Source: Phaseolibacter flectens ATCC 12775 | GTDB taxonomy: Bacteria; Pseudomonadota; Gammaproteobacteria; Enterobacterales; Enterobacteriaceae | Assembly: GCF_000518745.1 (NCBI RefSeq) | Contig: NZ_KI912487.1 | Span: forward strand, 124,001-188,000 | Reading direction: 5' to 3' | DNA: 64,000 nt | In this document: positions 37,905 through 45,970 of the stretch, in pieces | Layout: every line of letters starts with the position of its first letter | How positions within the stretch are numbered: position 1 is the stretch's first letter | Program-made: the position numbers and the translations under genes | The notes under the pieces: model-generated | Told to the model about the DNA's origin: nothing | What the model saw: the letters and a program-made list of their open reading frames with translations, nothing else | The model's database searches: none

Positions 37905-39194
37905 ATGGAACAAAAAATTTTTACACTTTCCGAAGTGGCTGATATTCTTGATGTATCTAAAGAGACCTTGAGACGTTGGGATAGCAATGGCACTTTAATC
38001 TCGCATAGAAATACTACAAATAATTATCGCTATTATTTTCAATACCAGATTGAAAAGTTTGAACAAGCACAGTCATTTTTTAGGAAATCCGGAAATCAAA
38101 ATGTTTTCCCTGAACGCGAATTTAGTGTTTTGGAGCTTTTTGCTGGAGCTGGAGGTATGGCTCTAGGTTTAGAAAAAGCGGGTTTAAAGAGTGCATTGTT
38201 GAACGAAATAGATAAGCATGCCTGTAGCACACTTCGTTATAATCGCCCTGAATGGAATGTGATTGAACAAGACGTCACTAAGGTCGATTTCTCTTCATAC
38301 TATGGAAAAATTGATGTGTTAGCTGGGGGTTTTCCTTGTCAAGCATTTTCATATGCGGGAAAAAAGTTAGGCTTCGAAGATACTCGAGGGACTCTTTTTT
38401 TTGAATTTGCTAGAGCTGTTAAGGAGACAAATCCCAAAGTTTTATTTGCTGAAAATGTTAGAGGATTATTGAATCATGATGATGGCAGAACTTTAAAAAC
38501 AATTTGTAATATAATCGATGAATTGGGGTATGAGCTTATAGAGCCAAAGGTTTTAAAGGCTATTTTTTATAAAGTACCTCAAAAAAGAGAACGATTAATA
38601 CTTATTGCGATTAGAAAAGATATCTCTAATCAAGTTAACTTTTCTTGGCCTCAATCCCATGAAAAAATTTATACTATGAAAGATGCATTGAAAAAAGGTC
38701 TTTTGTATGATTGTGATGTGCCTAATTCAGAAGGGCAAAGCTATCCCAAAAGAAAAAAAGAGATTTTGGAGTTAGTACCCCCTGGGGGATATTGGCGGGA
38801 TTTACCAGAAAAACTTCAGAAAGAGTATATGCTTAAAAGCTTTTATTTAGGTGGTGGGAAAACTGGAATGGCTCGTCGTTTAGCATGGGATGAACCTAGT
38901 TTGACGCTCACTTGTTCACCAGCTCAAAAACAGACAGAACGTTGTCATCCTGATGAAACTCGACCCTTGAGTGTAAGGGAATATGCTAGAATACAGACAT
39001 TTCCCGATGACTGGTGTTTTACTGGCCCTATATCCGCTAAATACAAACAAATTGGAAATGCTGTGCCTGTAAATTTAGCTTACGAAATTGGGCAGTCAAT
39101 TGTAGATGTTTTGAACCAACTCGTTAGAGAAAAAAATAAATTTAATAAAAATAAAACTCCCGCAGATAATCTAATCGAATTATCTCAACCATAA
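37905..39194 (+). CDS. DNA (cytosine-5-)-methyltransferase with N-terminal MerR-type HTH
   Basis: This protein protects host DNA from the adjacent endonuclease. The 429-residue product begins with a MerR-like helix-turn-helix (FTLSEVADILDVSKETLRRW, residues 6-25, plus the wing YRYY near 41). C5-methyltransferase motifs follow: I (LELFAGAGGMALGLE, 76-90), IV with catalytic Cys145 (GGFPCQAFS), VI (ENVRG, 184), VIII (QKRERL, 226) and X (QIGNAVPVN, 382). The target recognition region between VIII and X resembles Sau96I/Eco47II methylases (GGNCC), and the roughly 430-residue length also fits. ATG 37905 is chosen because AAGGTGA lies 9 bases upstream; GTG at 37899 is too close to it. The HTH suggests the enzyme controls its own or the endonuclease promoter. 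Confidence 0.9.
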   Translation: MEQKIFTLSEVADILDVSKETLRRWDSNGTLISHRNTTNNYRYYFQYQIEKFEQAQSFFRKSGNQNVFPEREFSVLELFAGAGGMALGLEKAGLKSALLNEIDKHACSTLRYNRPEWNVIEQDVTKVDFSSYYGKIDVLAGGFPCQAFSYAGKKLGFEDTRGTLFFEFARAVKETNPKVLFAENVRGLLNHDDGRTLKTICNIIDELGYELIEPKVLKAIFYKVPQKRERLILIAIRKDISNQVNFSWPQSHEKIYTMKDALKKGLLYDCDVPNSEGQSYPKRKKEILELVPPGGYWRDLPEKLQKEYMLKSFYLGGGKTGMARRLAWDEPSLTLTCSPAQKQTERCHPDETRPLSVREYARIQTFPDDWCFTGPISAKYKQIGNAVPVNLAYEIGQSIVDVLNQLVREKNKFNKNKTPADNLIELSQP

Positions 39195-39200
39195 ATTATA

Positions 39201-39227
39201 ACCCCAATCTTAATATAATCTTGGGGT
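39201..39227 (+). terminator. Probable terminator of the R-M operon
   Basis: A 7-bp stem ACCCCAA/TTGGGGT with a 13-base AT-rich loop lies 6 bp after the methyltransferase stop, followed by AAATGGTTAATTTT. It lies inside the cassette and was probably brought in with it. Confidence 0.6.
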
Positions 39228-39243
39228 AAATGGTTAATTTTAA

Positions 39244-39495
39244 GTTAGTGAATCTGCTGTCTCATTTTGGGAGAGAGGCTTAGTCTCGCCAGAGGATATG
39301 GCAAAGTTTGTGATCTTTTTCCCGGCATAACAAAATGCGGGCAAAGATATCGGTGATTTCTGCGTCCTCATCTTCACCCAATCCAATAATTACCTCTGAG
39401 AAAAAGTCAGGATCGATGTCAAAGTCGACCTGTTGCAGCCAATGTGCCGAGGGGGGGAATAATTCGGCACCGCCACGTTGTTCAAATTGCAAATT
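39244..39495. repeat. Right copy of 252-bp direct repeat
   Basis: This copy matches 36623-36874 at 251 of 252 positions. It retains the 3' half of the opp terminator loop and stem, then the 3' part of yciU, and continues into the complete gene. Confidence 0.97.
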
Positions 39496-39603
39496 GAAGA
39501 GAATGACATCAGCGGGATCCAAATTGTCGGCCGCTAATTCAAGAAAAATATCATAGGCCTGTTCTAAGGTTTCTTCTTCAGTCAGACGGTTATTAAGATC
39601 CAT
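39280..39603 (-). CDS. yciU: YciU, DUF440 acidic protein
   Basis: YciU is a small acidic protein of the DUF440 family, proposed from structure to mimic double-stranded DNA. The 107-residue product starts [20 protein letters not shown] and ends [15 protein letters not shown], nearly matching E. coli. The ATG at 39603 has AAGGAT upstream; an in-frame ATG five codons earlier is less well placed. Its 3' two thirds lie in the right repeat. It probably forms an operon with clsA. Confidence 0.93.
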   Translation of the reverse strand: MDLNNRLTEEETLEQAYDIFLELAADNLDPADVILFNLQFEQRGGAELFPPSAHWLQQVDFDIDPDFFSEVIIGLGEDEDAEITDIFARILLCREKDHKLCHILWRD

Positions 39604-39658
39604 AGTATCCTTATGCATTAAGCGCAATGATGAGAAATCAGTAAAATGGTGTGCAGTT

Positions 39659-41119
39659 TTACAGTAAAGGGCTAAAGAAGTAAAACAGTCGTTCGACAAT
39701 TCGACGCCAATAGGCGCGTTGTTCCCACTGTGCTAAGGTCAGTCGGGTAGAGCGTGCAATATAATCACTTTGTACGTGATCTAAATCAGCACCAAAATCC
39801 GCATCATCGATAGCCAAGGTGACTTCAAAATTCAGCCATAGACTGCGCATGTCAAGGTTAACTGTGCCTATCAGGCTGAGTACACCATCAACCAACACAC
39901 TTTTGGTGTGCAGCAGGTCATCTTGAAATTGCCAGATAGCCACTCCTGCTTCCAATAATTCACTGTAAAAAGCCCGACTGGCCCAGCGAACCAGCAGTGA
40001 ATCATTTTTAGCCGGGATCACCAGACTGACTTCGACCCCGCGTAAAGCCGCAGTACAGATAGCATGCAATAAGTCATCACTTGGAACAAAATAGGGGGTC
40101 GTCAGGGTTAATTGTGATTCAGCTGAATAAATGGCACTGAGTAACGCTTGGTGGATCATATCCTCTGGAAATCCCGGGCCAGAAGCGATAACGTGGATCG
40201 CATGGCCCGATGCCTCTTCAAAGGGCATTACAACACGGTCAGGTGCCGCGGGGAGCAGACGTTGACCTGTTTCGATTTCCCAGTCACAACTAAAGACGAT
40301 ACCTAAGGTACTGGCAACCGGGCCTTCCATCCTTGCCATCATATCAACCCATTGGCCAACGCCTGCATCCTGCTTAAATAAGCTTGGATCGACCATATTC
40401 ATACTGCCTGTCCAAGCAATGGCATTATCAATCAGTATAATTTTACGGTGTTGCCGTAAATCGAGTCGCCTCAGGAAAAAACGCCAGACATTGACTTTAA
40501 GGGACTCAACCACATTGATCCCTGCTTGTTGCATCCGATCAGGCCATGGACTGCGAAAAAAATCGCGGCTGCCGGCTGAATCGAGCATCAGTCGACAATG
40601 GACACCGCGTTGGGCAGCGTCGATCAATGTTTCAGCGACCTTGTCGGCTTTGCCCCCAGGTTGCCAGATATAAAAGACAATTTCAATATTATGGCAGGCC
40701 AGTTCAATATCACGAATAAGTGCCAACATCACGTCATCCGCGCTGGTTAGCAGTTGCAATTGGTTACCTTTCACGGCACCACTGCCTTGACGACATTGAC
40801 ACAGTTTGAATAACGCCTTGGCGGTTTGACTGGTTTGTGTAGCAAAAATTGAAGGCTGTGAATTTAATTCCTTCATCCATTGCGCTGTGGCAGGCCACAT
40901 GCTTCTTGCGCGTTCAGCGCGTTGTTTACCAAGGTAGAGTTCGCCCAAGGCAATATAAGCAATTAAGCCGACCAGTGGTAAGATATAAATTAAAAGTAGC
41001 CAGACCATTGAAGAGGAAACGCTTCGTCTTTTGATCAGAACGCGTAAGGTTACAGCAGCAATCAGTAGCCAATAGCCTAATGGGATAAGATAATTAATCA
41101 GTTCAAAAAATAGCGTCAT
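39659..41119 (-). CDS. clsA: Cardiolipin synthase A
   Basis: ClsA condenses two phosphatidylglycerols to cardiolipin at the inner membrane. The 486-residue product equals E. coli ClsA. Two N-terminal membrane segments (about residues 5-25 and 35-58) precede two phospholipase D HKD motifs, [19 protein letters not shown] near residue 223 and [20 protein letters not shown] near 402. The ATG at 41119 is used; a GTG one codon upstream is an alternative. yciU follows 55 bp downstream, as in E. coli. Confidence 0.96.
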   Translation of the reverse strand: MTLFFELINYLIPLGYWLLIAAVTLRVLIKRRSVSSSMVWLLLIYILPLVGLIAYIALGELYLGKQRAERARSMWPATAQWMKELNSQPSIFATQTSQTAKALFKLCQCRQGSGAVKGNQLQLLTSADDVMLALIRDIELACHNIEIVFYIWQPGGKADKVAETLIDAAQRGVHCRLMLDSAGSRDFFRSPWPDRMQQAGINVVESLKVNVWRFFLRRLDLRQHRKIILIDNAIAWTGSMNMVDPSLFKQDAGVGQWVDMMARMEGPVASTLGIVFSCDWEIETGQRLLPAAPDRVVMPFEEASGHAIHVIASGPGFPEDMIHQALLSAIYSAESQLTLTTPYFVPSDDLLHAICTAALRGVEVSLVIPAKNDSLLVRWASRAFYSELLEAGVAIWQFQDDLLHTKSVLVDGVLSLIGTVNLDMRSLWLNFEVTLAIDDADFGADLDHVQSDYIARSTRLTLAQWEQRAYWRRIVERLFYFFSPLL

Positions 41120-41452
41120 CACAAAAATCCATCAGTATGTTGTCCCTTGCTTAAGGGATACCACGCTAAGATCAATACTCAATATATGCTTACCCCTAAA
41201 GATAACGGGCAATGCACAGTTTAAACACAACCTTAACGGCGCTGACCTCATCAGCAATGACACGTTGAATGTACGGATGTTGACAGACACCGTCATCACG
41301 ACCTTGTTTATAGGCAAGGGATCCAGCCTCTTGGCAGCCATGACTTGTTTACTGATGGGCACCACGTTGGCCGCTAGACAGGGGGGCCTCAACCCGCGGA
41401 GTCTCATCAGAGTCAAGAGCGCATTGGTCTCATTTTGTATTAGCCAAATCGC
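41120..41452. other. clsA-yciI intergenic region lacking kch
   Basis: These 333 bp hold no recognised gene. Open frames of 94 codons (minus strand, 41132-41416) and 63 codons (plus strand, 41265-41456) overlap each other and resemble no known protein. A hairpin TCCCTT/AAGGGA is seen near 41145-41160. E. coli has the potassium channel gene kch between cls and yciI. Confidence 0.5.
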
Positions 41453-41749
41453 TTAGAACACACGTTTAAAAGGTTTGACGGTAACCTGCTGATAGATCCC
41501 AGCGGCAACATAGGGGTCATCCATGGCCCACGCGTTTGCAGACTCCAATGAATCAAATTCAGCGATAATAGCAGAGCCCGAATACCCCGCATTACCGGGC
41601 TCGTCATTATCGATAGCAGGGGTTGGCCCAGCGATGATCAAACGGCCTTGTTCTTGCAACAGTTTTAATCTAGCTTGATGCGCACTCCGCACTTGATTAC
41701 GCTTCGCCAGAGAGTCAGGAGTGTCTTGAGCAAAAATAATGTATAACAC
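41453..41749 (-). CDS. yciI: YciI family protein
   Basis: This 98-residue dimeric alpha+beta barrel (YCII family) equals E. coli YciI in length. It has [25 protein letters not shown] with the family's conserved His/Asp pair, and [18 protein letters not shown]. Its enzymatic role is unknown. It is divergent from tonB, as in E. coli. Confidence 0.95.
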   Translation of the reverse strand: MLYIIFAQDTPDSLAKRNQVRSAHQARLKLLQEQGRLIIAGPTPAIDNDEPGNAGYSGSAIIAEFDSLESANAWAMDDPYVAAGIYQQVTVKPFKRVF

Positions 41750-41886
41750 TGAATTCTCCGCCTAAAAGGAGCCATTGATGTGTTTAAGTTAAAGGAAAGT
41801 CAACGACTGTGCAAACAAATACTGGAACTATTTATGGTGTATGAGGGGTCACGTACAAATAAATGAGTGCGGCAAGGAGGCGAAGA

Positions 41887-41916
41887 TTGAAACTGATTGC
41901 TATTTGCATTTAGAAT
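41887..41916 (+). promoter_or_regulatory. tonB promoter with overlapping Fur-type operator
   Basis: TTGAAA (41887-41892) and TAGAAT (41911-41916) form a promoter with an 18-bp spacer. The spacer contains GATTGCTATTTGCATTTA (41895-41912), the same string that I recall overlapping the Fur site of the E. coli tonB promoter. Iron repression through Fur is therefore likely. Confidence 0.65.
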
Positions 41917-41934
41917 GGCGTGACCTGAACTAAA

Positions 41935-42711
41935 ATGAGTGTTGCCATGTCTTTTACACCACGATTACCACTGAACCGACCATTGGCGCTATTTGCTTCT
42001 TTGTTGATCCACGCGTTGGTGGTGATGGGTGTTTTTTTTATGGCAAGACAGCACTCGGTTATGATGCAACCCGCTCAGCAGGCAATACAGGTCGAGATGA
42101 TCGCACCTGAAACGCAGGTTGAGCCAAGCAATCATCGTGCAGAGACTCTTATGGAACCCGCGACACAACCGCAGCCAGCGCCTACCATCAGTCAACCCGT
42201 AAAGCTCCCTCCTTCAGAGATTGCTATTACCAAGCCGCATCGAATCAAACCGCCGAAAAAAACCACTCAGAATAAAGAAGAAAAGCACAAACTTCAGCGT
42301 CAGCCTGTCAGCCGGCCATCGGAAAAAGCCGCGAAACAAAATCCAAAACCCGCGTCAGTGCGCGAACCACATCCCGCCTCACAAGATAAGCCAACCAGTG
42401 CGCCAATGAACGGGAATACCAAACAGCAACGTGTATCTTCTGGATTACCTGTACGAACTACGACGGTAAATCCGGGCTATCCTGCACGGGCTTTAGCTTT
42501 GCAAATTGAAGGGCAGGTGAATGTACAATTTGATATCGATGATGAGGGACGTTTGGTCAATTTACAAATTGTGATGGCAAAACCGAGAAATCTGTTTGAG
42601 ACGGAAGTACGCCAAGCATTACGCCGCTGGCGTTATCAGGCGGGTAAGCCTGCAAAGGATCAACACGTGACCATTCTGTTTCATTTGAATGGCGGCAGCA
42701 CAGTCCAATAG
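41935..42711 (+). CDS. tonB: TonB energy transducer
   Basis: TonB couples the proton motive force, via ExbB-ExbD, to outer-membrane siderophore and B12 receptors. The 258-residue product has an N-terminal membrane anchor (about residues 17-37, with the functional Ser and His in LLIHALVV). A long Pro/Lys/Gln-rich periplasmic spacer spans about residues 60-165. The C-terminal TonB domain has NPGYPARALALQIEGQVNV, VNLQIVMAKPRNLFE and RRWRYQAGKP. Two in-frame ATGs (41935 and 41947) are possible, neither with a strong ribosome site. Confidence 0.95.
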   Translation: MSVAMSFTPRLPLNRPLALFASLLIHALVVMGVFFMARQHSVMMQPAQQAIQVEMIAPETQVEPSNHRAETLMEPATQPQPAPTISQPVKLPPSEIAITKPHRIKPPKKTTQNKEEKHKLQRQPVSRPSEKAAKQNPKPASVREPHPASQDKPTSAPMNGNTKQQRVSSGLPVRTTTVNPGYPARALALQIEGQVNVQFDIDDEGRLVNLQIVMAKPRNLFETEVRQALRRWRYQAGKPAKDQHVTILFHLNGGSTVQ

Positions 42712-42714
42712 CAG

Positions 42715-42732
42715 GCCCTGTATGCACAGGGC
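42715..42732. terminator. Small hairpin between tonB and yciA
   Basis: A perfect 7-bp stem GCCCTGT/ACAGGGC with a 4-base loop lies between convergent genes. There is no U-tract, so termination is inferred from position. Confidence 0.45.
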
Positions 42733-42742
42733 AGCGAGTGTT

Positions 42743-43201
42743 TCAGCGTGGCTTCTCAGTGACAAGGCTGTCATCACTTGGAGCATAAAAGGTCAGTTGC
42801 CGTAAGGACTCGGGTAATAACCTCGATTTGCCATCCTGATCAATGGCCACATAAATAAACTCACCGTGGGTTGTACAATAAGTTTGACCAAGAGGCTCTG
42901 AGGATACTTTTTTAACCCAGACTTCAATATCAATGGTGATGGAGCTATTACCCGTTTTTCGACATCGAGCGTAACAACTGACAACATCGCCAACTGCAAC
43001 GGGTTTGACAAAGGTCATCGCTTCCACTCTGACGGTAACAACACGTCCGTGAGCCAGTTCTTTAGCGAGGATCGCACCGCCAATGTCCATTTGTGACATC
43101 AGCCAGCCACCAAAAATATCGCCATTAGCATTAGTATCGGCAGGCATTGCCAAGGTACGAAGTACCATTTCACCTTGTGGTGAGGTTGAGGTTTTAATCA
43201 T
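42743..43201 (-). CDS. yciA: Acyl-CoA thioester hydrolase YciA
   Basis: YciA is a hexameric hotdog-fold thioesterase of broad acyl-CoA specificity. The 152-residue product has LRTLAMPADTNANGDIFGGW with the catalytic Asp and Asn-Gly, then GRVVTVRVEAMTFVKPV. It follows yciB in the same direction (50-bp gap). Confidence 0.95.
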   Translation of the reverse strand: MIKTSTSPQGEMVLRTLAMPADTNANGDIFGGWLMSQMDIGGAILAKELAHGRVVTVRVEAMTFVKPVAVGDVVSCYARCRKTGNSSITIDIEVWVKKVSSEPLGQTYCTTHGEFIYVAIDQDGKSRLLPESLRQLTFYAPSDDSLVTEKPR

Positions 43202-43250
43202 GATGGGGTACCAAGATCTTACCCGTACTGATTATGTACGGGTGTATGTG

Positions 43251-43787
43251 TTATTTGTTTTGAGTTGACAGGTAGCGCCAAATATACAGGCCGCTCGATA
43301 AAGTAAATAATAAGGTGAGTAAGGTTAAGCCGAAGGTTTTAAAATTGACCCAAGTCGATTGAGGTAGCCAAAATGCAAAATAAATATTCAATAGGCCACA
43401 GCAAACAAAGAAAATCGCCCAAGCAGTATTCAGCCTGCGCCAGCAGAAAGCAGGCAACTCCAGTTCTTTACCTAACATTTTTTGTATTAACGGTTTATCC
43501 ATAAACCACTGACTAGCCATTAATACCACACCAAAAAGAACGTAAATGACAGTCACTTTCCATTTAATAAATTCATCATTATGGAATATTAACGTCAGTG
43601 CGCCAAAAATTTCCACCATAAAGAAAGTGATCAGTGCCATTTTTTCTAATTTACGTTGCCACAACCAGCTGATGAATAGAGCCAAGGCCGTGGCAATCAT
43701 GAGCGCTTTGGTGGCCGCAAAAATGTCATACATTTTGTAAAAGACAAAGAAGATGACTAAAGGAATAAATTCTAATAATTGTTTCAT
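43251..43787 (-). CDS. yciB: Intracellular septation family protein YciB
   Basis: YciB (IspZ family) is an inner-membrane protein linked to envelope synthesis and septation. The 178-residue product has about five predicted membrane spans and conserved [37 protein letters not shown] (split here for reading) and [14 protein letters not shown]. It lies between yciC and yciA, as in E. coli. Confidence 0.94.
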   Translation of the reverse strand: MKQLLEFIPLVIFFVFYKMYDIFAATKALMIATALALFISWLWQRKLEKMALITFFMVEIFGALTLIFHNDEFIKWKVTVIYVLFGVVLMASQWFMDKPLIQKMLGKELELPAFCWRRLNTAWAIFFVCCGLLNIYFAFWLPQSTWVNFKTFGLTLLTLLFTLSSGLYIWRYLSTQNK

Positions 43788-43816
43788 TATCCGCTTTCCT
43801 TAAACTAAGTCTGTCA

Positions 43817-44554
43817 TTACTGGCGAATCAATTTATGCAGACGATATACAAATATAATGACAAAAGCGGTGAGTAAATTACACAGCAGATTATTTAATAG
43901 AGCGAGGGTCGCTTCATTCATGAGATGGTGTCCCTGCACAACACTATTAATCATCAATTTAAGCAGAAACCAGATCAGTATTAGGGGGGCCAACAGGCGT
44001 AAATGCTGAAAACTGAGACGACAGCTTTGTTTGATGCTGATGAAAATGCCCCCTTTCTGGTTTAGCATAATTATTGGTGCGAGGGACAGCAATACCAGTA
44101 AAAACAGACCTGGAAGCAGTAACGCCACTGAGCCTAACTGCACCAAAAATGAGATAATCGCGCCTTGAATGAATAACCGTGGCAACATGGAAAGTGACCC
44201 ACTGAGGCATCGCAGAGCACTTTTTTGGGGCCCCTGAGTCAGGCTAGATAGCATTTCAAATACTGAGCCAAACAGCAATGAGTTGCCAATTAACATGGAG
44301 ACCGTGAGGACGGCAGTACTGTGCAACAACAGACGCTGTTGTTCGGTAGACATATTTTTAGCATACTCGAAAGCAGAGTTGGACGATTGAATTTGTCTGA
44401 ACAGTTCAGTGAGTTGCGCAGTGGGGAGATGACTATAACTGATTAATATGGTGGTTATCAACGCTGCAAATAGGCTAAGTAGGAGCAGGGTTTTAAACTG
44501 CCGACGAAAGACACTAACAGTATCACGGTAAAGATGATGAGCCGTGAGAGACAT
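43817..44554 (-). CDS. yciC: YciC family inner membrane protein
   Basis: This 245-residue multi-pass protein of the UPF0259 family begins MSLTAHHLYRDTVSVFRRQF and has about six hydrophobic segments. Its function is unknown. It is first of the yciC-yciB-yciA run. Confidence 0.92.
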   Translation of the reverse strand: MSLTAHHLYRDTVSVFRRQFKTLLLLSLFAALITTILISYSHLPTAQLTELFRQIQSSNSAFEYAKNMSTEQQRLLLHSTAVLTVSMLIGNSLLFGSVFEMLSSLTQGPQKSALRCLSGSLSMLPRLFIQGAIISFLVQLGSVALLLPGLFLLVLLSLAPIIMLNQKGGIFISIKQSCRLSFQHLRLLAPLILIWFLLKLMINSVVQGHHLMNEATLALLNNLLCNLLTAFVIIFVYRLHKLIRQ

Positions 44555-44740
44555 GAAAACTCCTCAATAATGCACTGATTAAAACAAAGGATTATTTAAT
44601 CTAATTGTACACGGTAATGAGAAGTACTGGCACTCAATATTACAATTACTTGCATAAGTGATGGCGGTGGCAGGAAACTGTCCCTGGGTCACTGAGTACT
44701 CAGGGACGGGGTGATTATCCCATCCTAAGCCGAGGGAGAT

Positions 44741-45055
44741 TTATTTCAACTGCATTGTGTCGACCACAACACGAACACCGGGGACATGGCGAGTCACTTC
44801 GACGGCACGAGCGGCAGTGGCTTGTGAATTGACAAAACCCGACAATTGGACCTTACCTTTGAAGGTCTCGACTTTTATCTCCGTAGAATTTAGGTTTTTT
44901 TCTGCCAGTAGTTTTGCTTTCACTTTGGTGGTAATCACTGTGTCATCAATATAGCCACCGGTTCCTTCTTTTTTTGCTGTCGGCGCACAGCCTACCACAG
45001 ACAATCCAAGTACTGCTGCCAGTAATCCACAACTTACGACTTTTAATAATTTCAT
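44741..45055 (-). CDS. BON-domain lipoprotein
   Basis: This 104-residue product has a lipoprotein signal (MKLLKVVSCGLLAAVLGLSV then the lipobox VVGC, Cys near residue 23) and one BON domain (DDTVITTKVKAKLLAEK through HVPGVRVVVD). BON domains of the OsmY/DolP type bind phospholipid membranes, so an envelope-stress role is inferred. ATG 45055 is chosen because GAGGGAG lies at good distance; ATG 45061 overlaps that site. It occupies the place between yciC and trpA where E. coli has ompW and yciEFG. It has its own promoter. Confidence 0.88.
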   Translation of the reverse strand: MKLLKVVSCGLLAAVLGLSVVGCAPTAKKEGTGGYIDDTVITTKVKAKLLAEKNLNSTEIKVETFKGKVQLSGFVNSQATAARAVEVTRHVPGVRVVVDTMQLK

Positions 45056-45120
45056 ATCCATCTCCCTCATTATTGATGAAAAAGCTTGCTAGCAACAATA
45101 ACATTAATTCATAAAAAGCA

Positions 45121-45129
45121 ATTATACCA
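45121..45129 (-). promoter_or_regulatory. Extended -10 promoter of the BON lipoprotein gene
   Basis: On the minus strand TGG-TATAAT (45121-45129) is a perfect extended -10 element 66-71 bp before the start codon at 45055, in the gap after trpA. Confidence 0.5.
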
Positions 45130-45166
45130 AATATTTATCATAATACGGTTTTGTTAATAGTGCTTT

Positions 45167-45970
45167 TCACTGTGTAGCATGTTTCAAATCTTTAACCAAA
45201 CGCTGAATTTCATGATGTAGTGTCTCAGGTTGATAAGCGTAGCGCTCGATCAATTTCACAATTGCTGACCCACTGATGGCACCCGCGGCACCAGATTGAA
45301 TGGCTTGTCTGACGTGGTTCGGTTCAGAAATACCAAATCCGAGTAGCGCGGGTGCAGCCTGATACGAGGCCAGTTTTTGGATCAGTCCCTTGACTGGCGC
45401 TTGCGCCGCATTATCACTGCCTGTGACCCCACTGCGCGAGACCAGATAGGTATAGCCCCGCCCATAACTGGCGATTTGCCGTAATAAAACATCATCTGCA
45501 TTAGGGGGGCAAATAAATACAGGAGCGACTTGAGCCTGAATGGCGGCTTGTCTGAACGGTTTGGATTGTTCGATTGGCACATCTGCCACCAACACAGAAT
45601 CGACCCCCGTGTCAGCACAACGCTGATAAAACGCGTCAATACCATAATTGAATACCAAATTTGCATACAGTAACAAACCAATGGGCAACTGAGGATAGCG
45701 TTGACGAACCTCGGCCAAGAGCTGAAAACAATGCTCCGGTGTGATCCCTGCTTGTAACGCACGCAGGTTGGCACTCTGGATCGTCGGTCCATCCGCGAGG
45801 GGATCTGAAAAAGGAAAGCCCAGTTCCAAGGCATCCGCCCCCCCAGCAACTAAAGCATCAATGATACTAAGGGAGTGTTGATAACCCGGATCGCCAAGTG
45901 TAACAAAAGGAATAAATGCGCCCTGACTTTGCTGTTTTAATCGGGTAAACAGGGTAGAATAACGTTGCAT
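45167..45970 (-). CDS. trpA: Tryptophan synthase alpha chain
   Basis: TrpA cleaves indole-3-glycerol phosphate to indole. The 267-residue product has the catalytic Glu49 and Asp60 ([18 protein letters not shown]), [18 protein letters not shown], and the phosphate-binding GFGIS. Its ATG overlaps the trpB stop (TGATG), which gives translational coupling. It is the last gene of the trp operon. Confidence 0.97.
   Translation of the reverse strand: MQRYSTLFTRLKQQSQGAFIPFVTLGDPGYQHSLSIIDALVAGGADALELGFPFSDPLADGPTIQSANLRALQAGITPEHCFQLLAEVRQRYPQLPIGLLLYANLVFNYGIDAFYQRCADTGVDSVLVADVPIEQSKPFRQAAIQAQVAPVFICPPNADDVLLRQIASYGRGYTYLVSRSGVTGSDNAAQAPVKGLIQKLASYQAAPALLGFGISEPNHVRQAIQSGAAGAISGSAIVKLIERYAYQPETLHHEIQRLVKDLKHATQ

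Larger units (their letters stand above)
36623..39495. mobile_element. R-M cassette inserted with long target duplication
   Basis: The unit is a left repeat, 2369 bp of unique AT-rich DNA (36875-39243) with an endonuclease and a methyltransferase gene, and a right repeat. The unique DNA is visibly richer in A+T than the flanking opp and cls genes. No transposase, integrase, tRNA target or terminal inverted repeat is present. Removing one repeat plus the unique part rebuilds an uninterrupted oppF-terminator-yciU-clsA locus, so this layout is derived. R-M gene complexes inserted with duplications of this scale have been described from genome comparisons, for example in Helicobacter. Confidence 0.88.

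Noticed and set aside
36623-39495. Composite transposon or integron origin for the R-M cassette
   Set aside because: The repeats contain only host yciU and terminator DNA, with no transposase, integrase, attI/attC or terminal inverted repeats.
41132-41416. 94-codon minus-strand frame in the clsA-yciI gap
   Set aside because: It overlaps another frame, has no ribosome site and resembles no known protein, including Kch.
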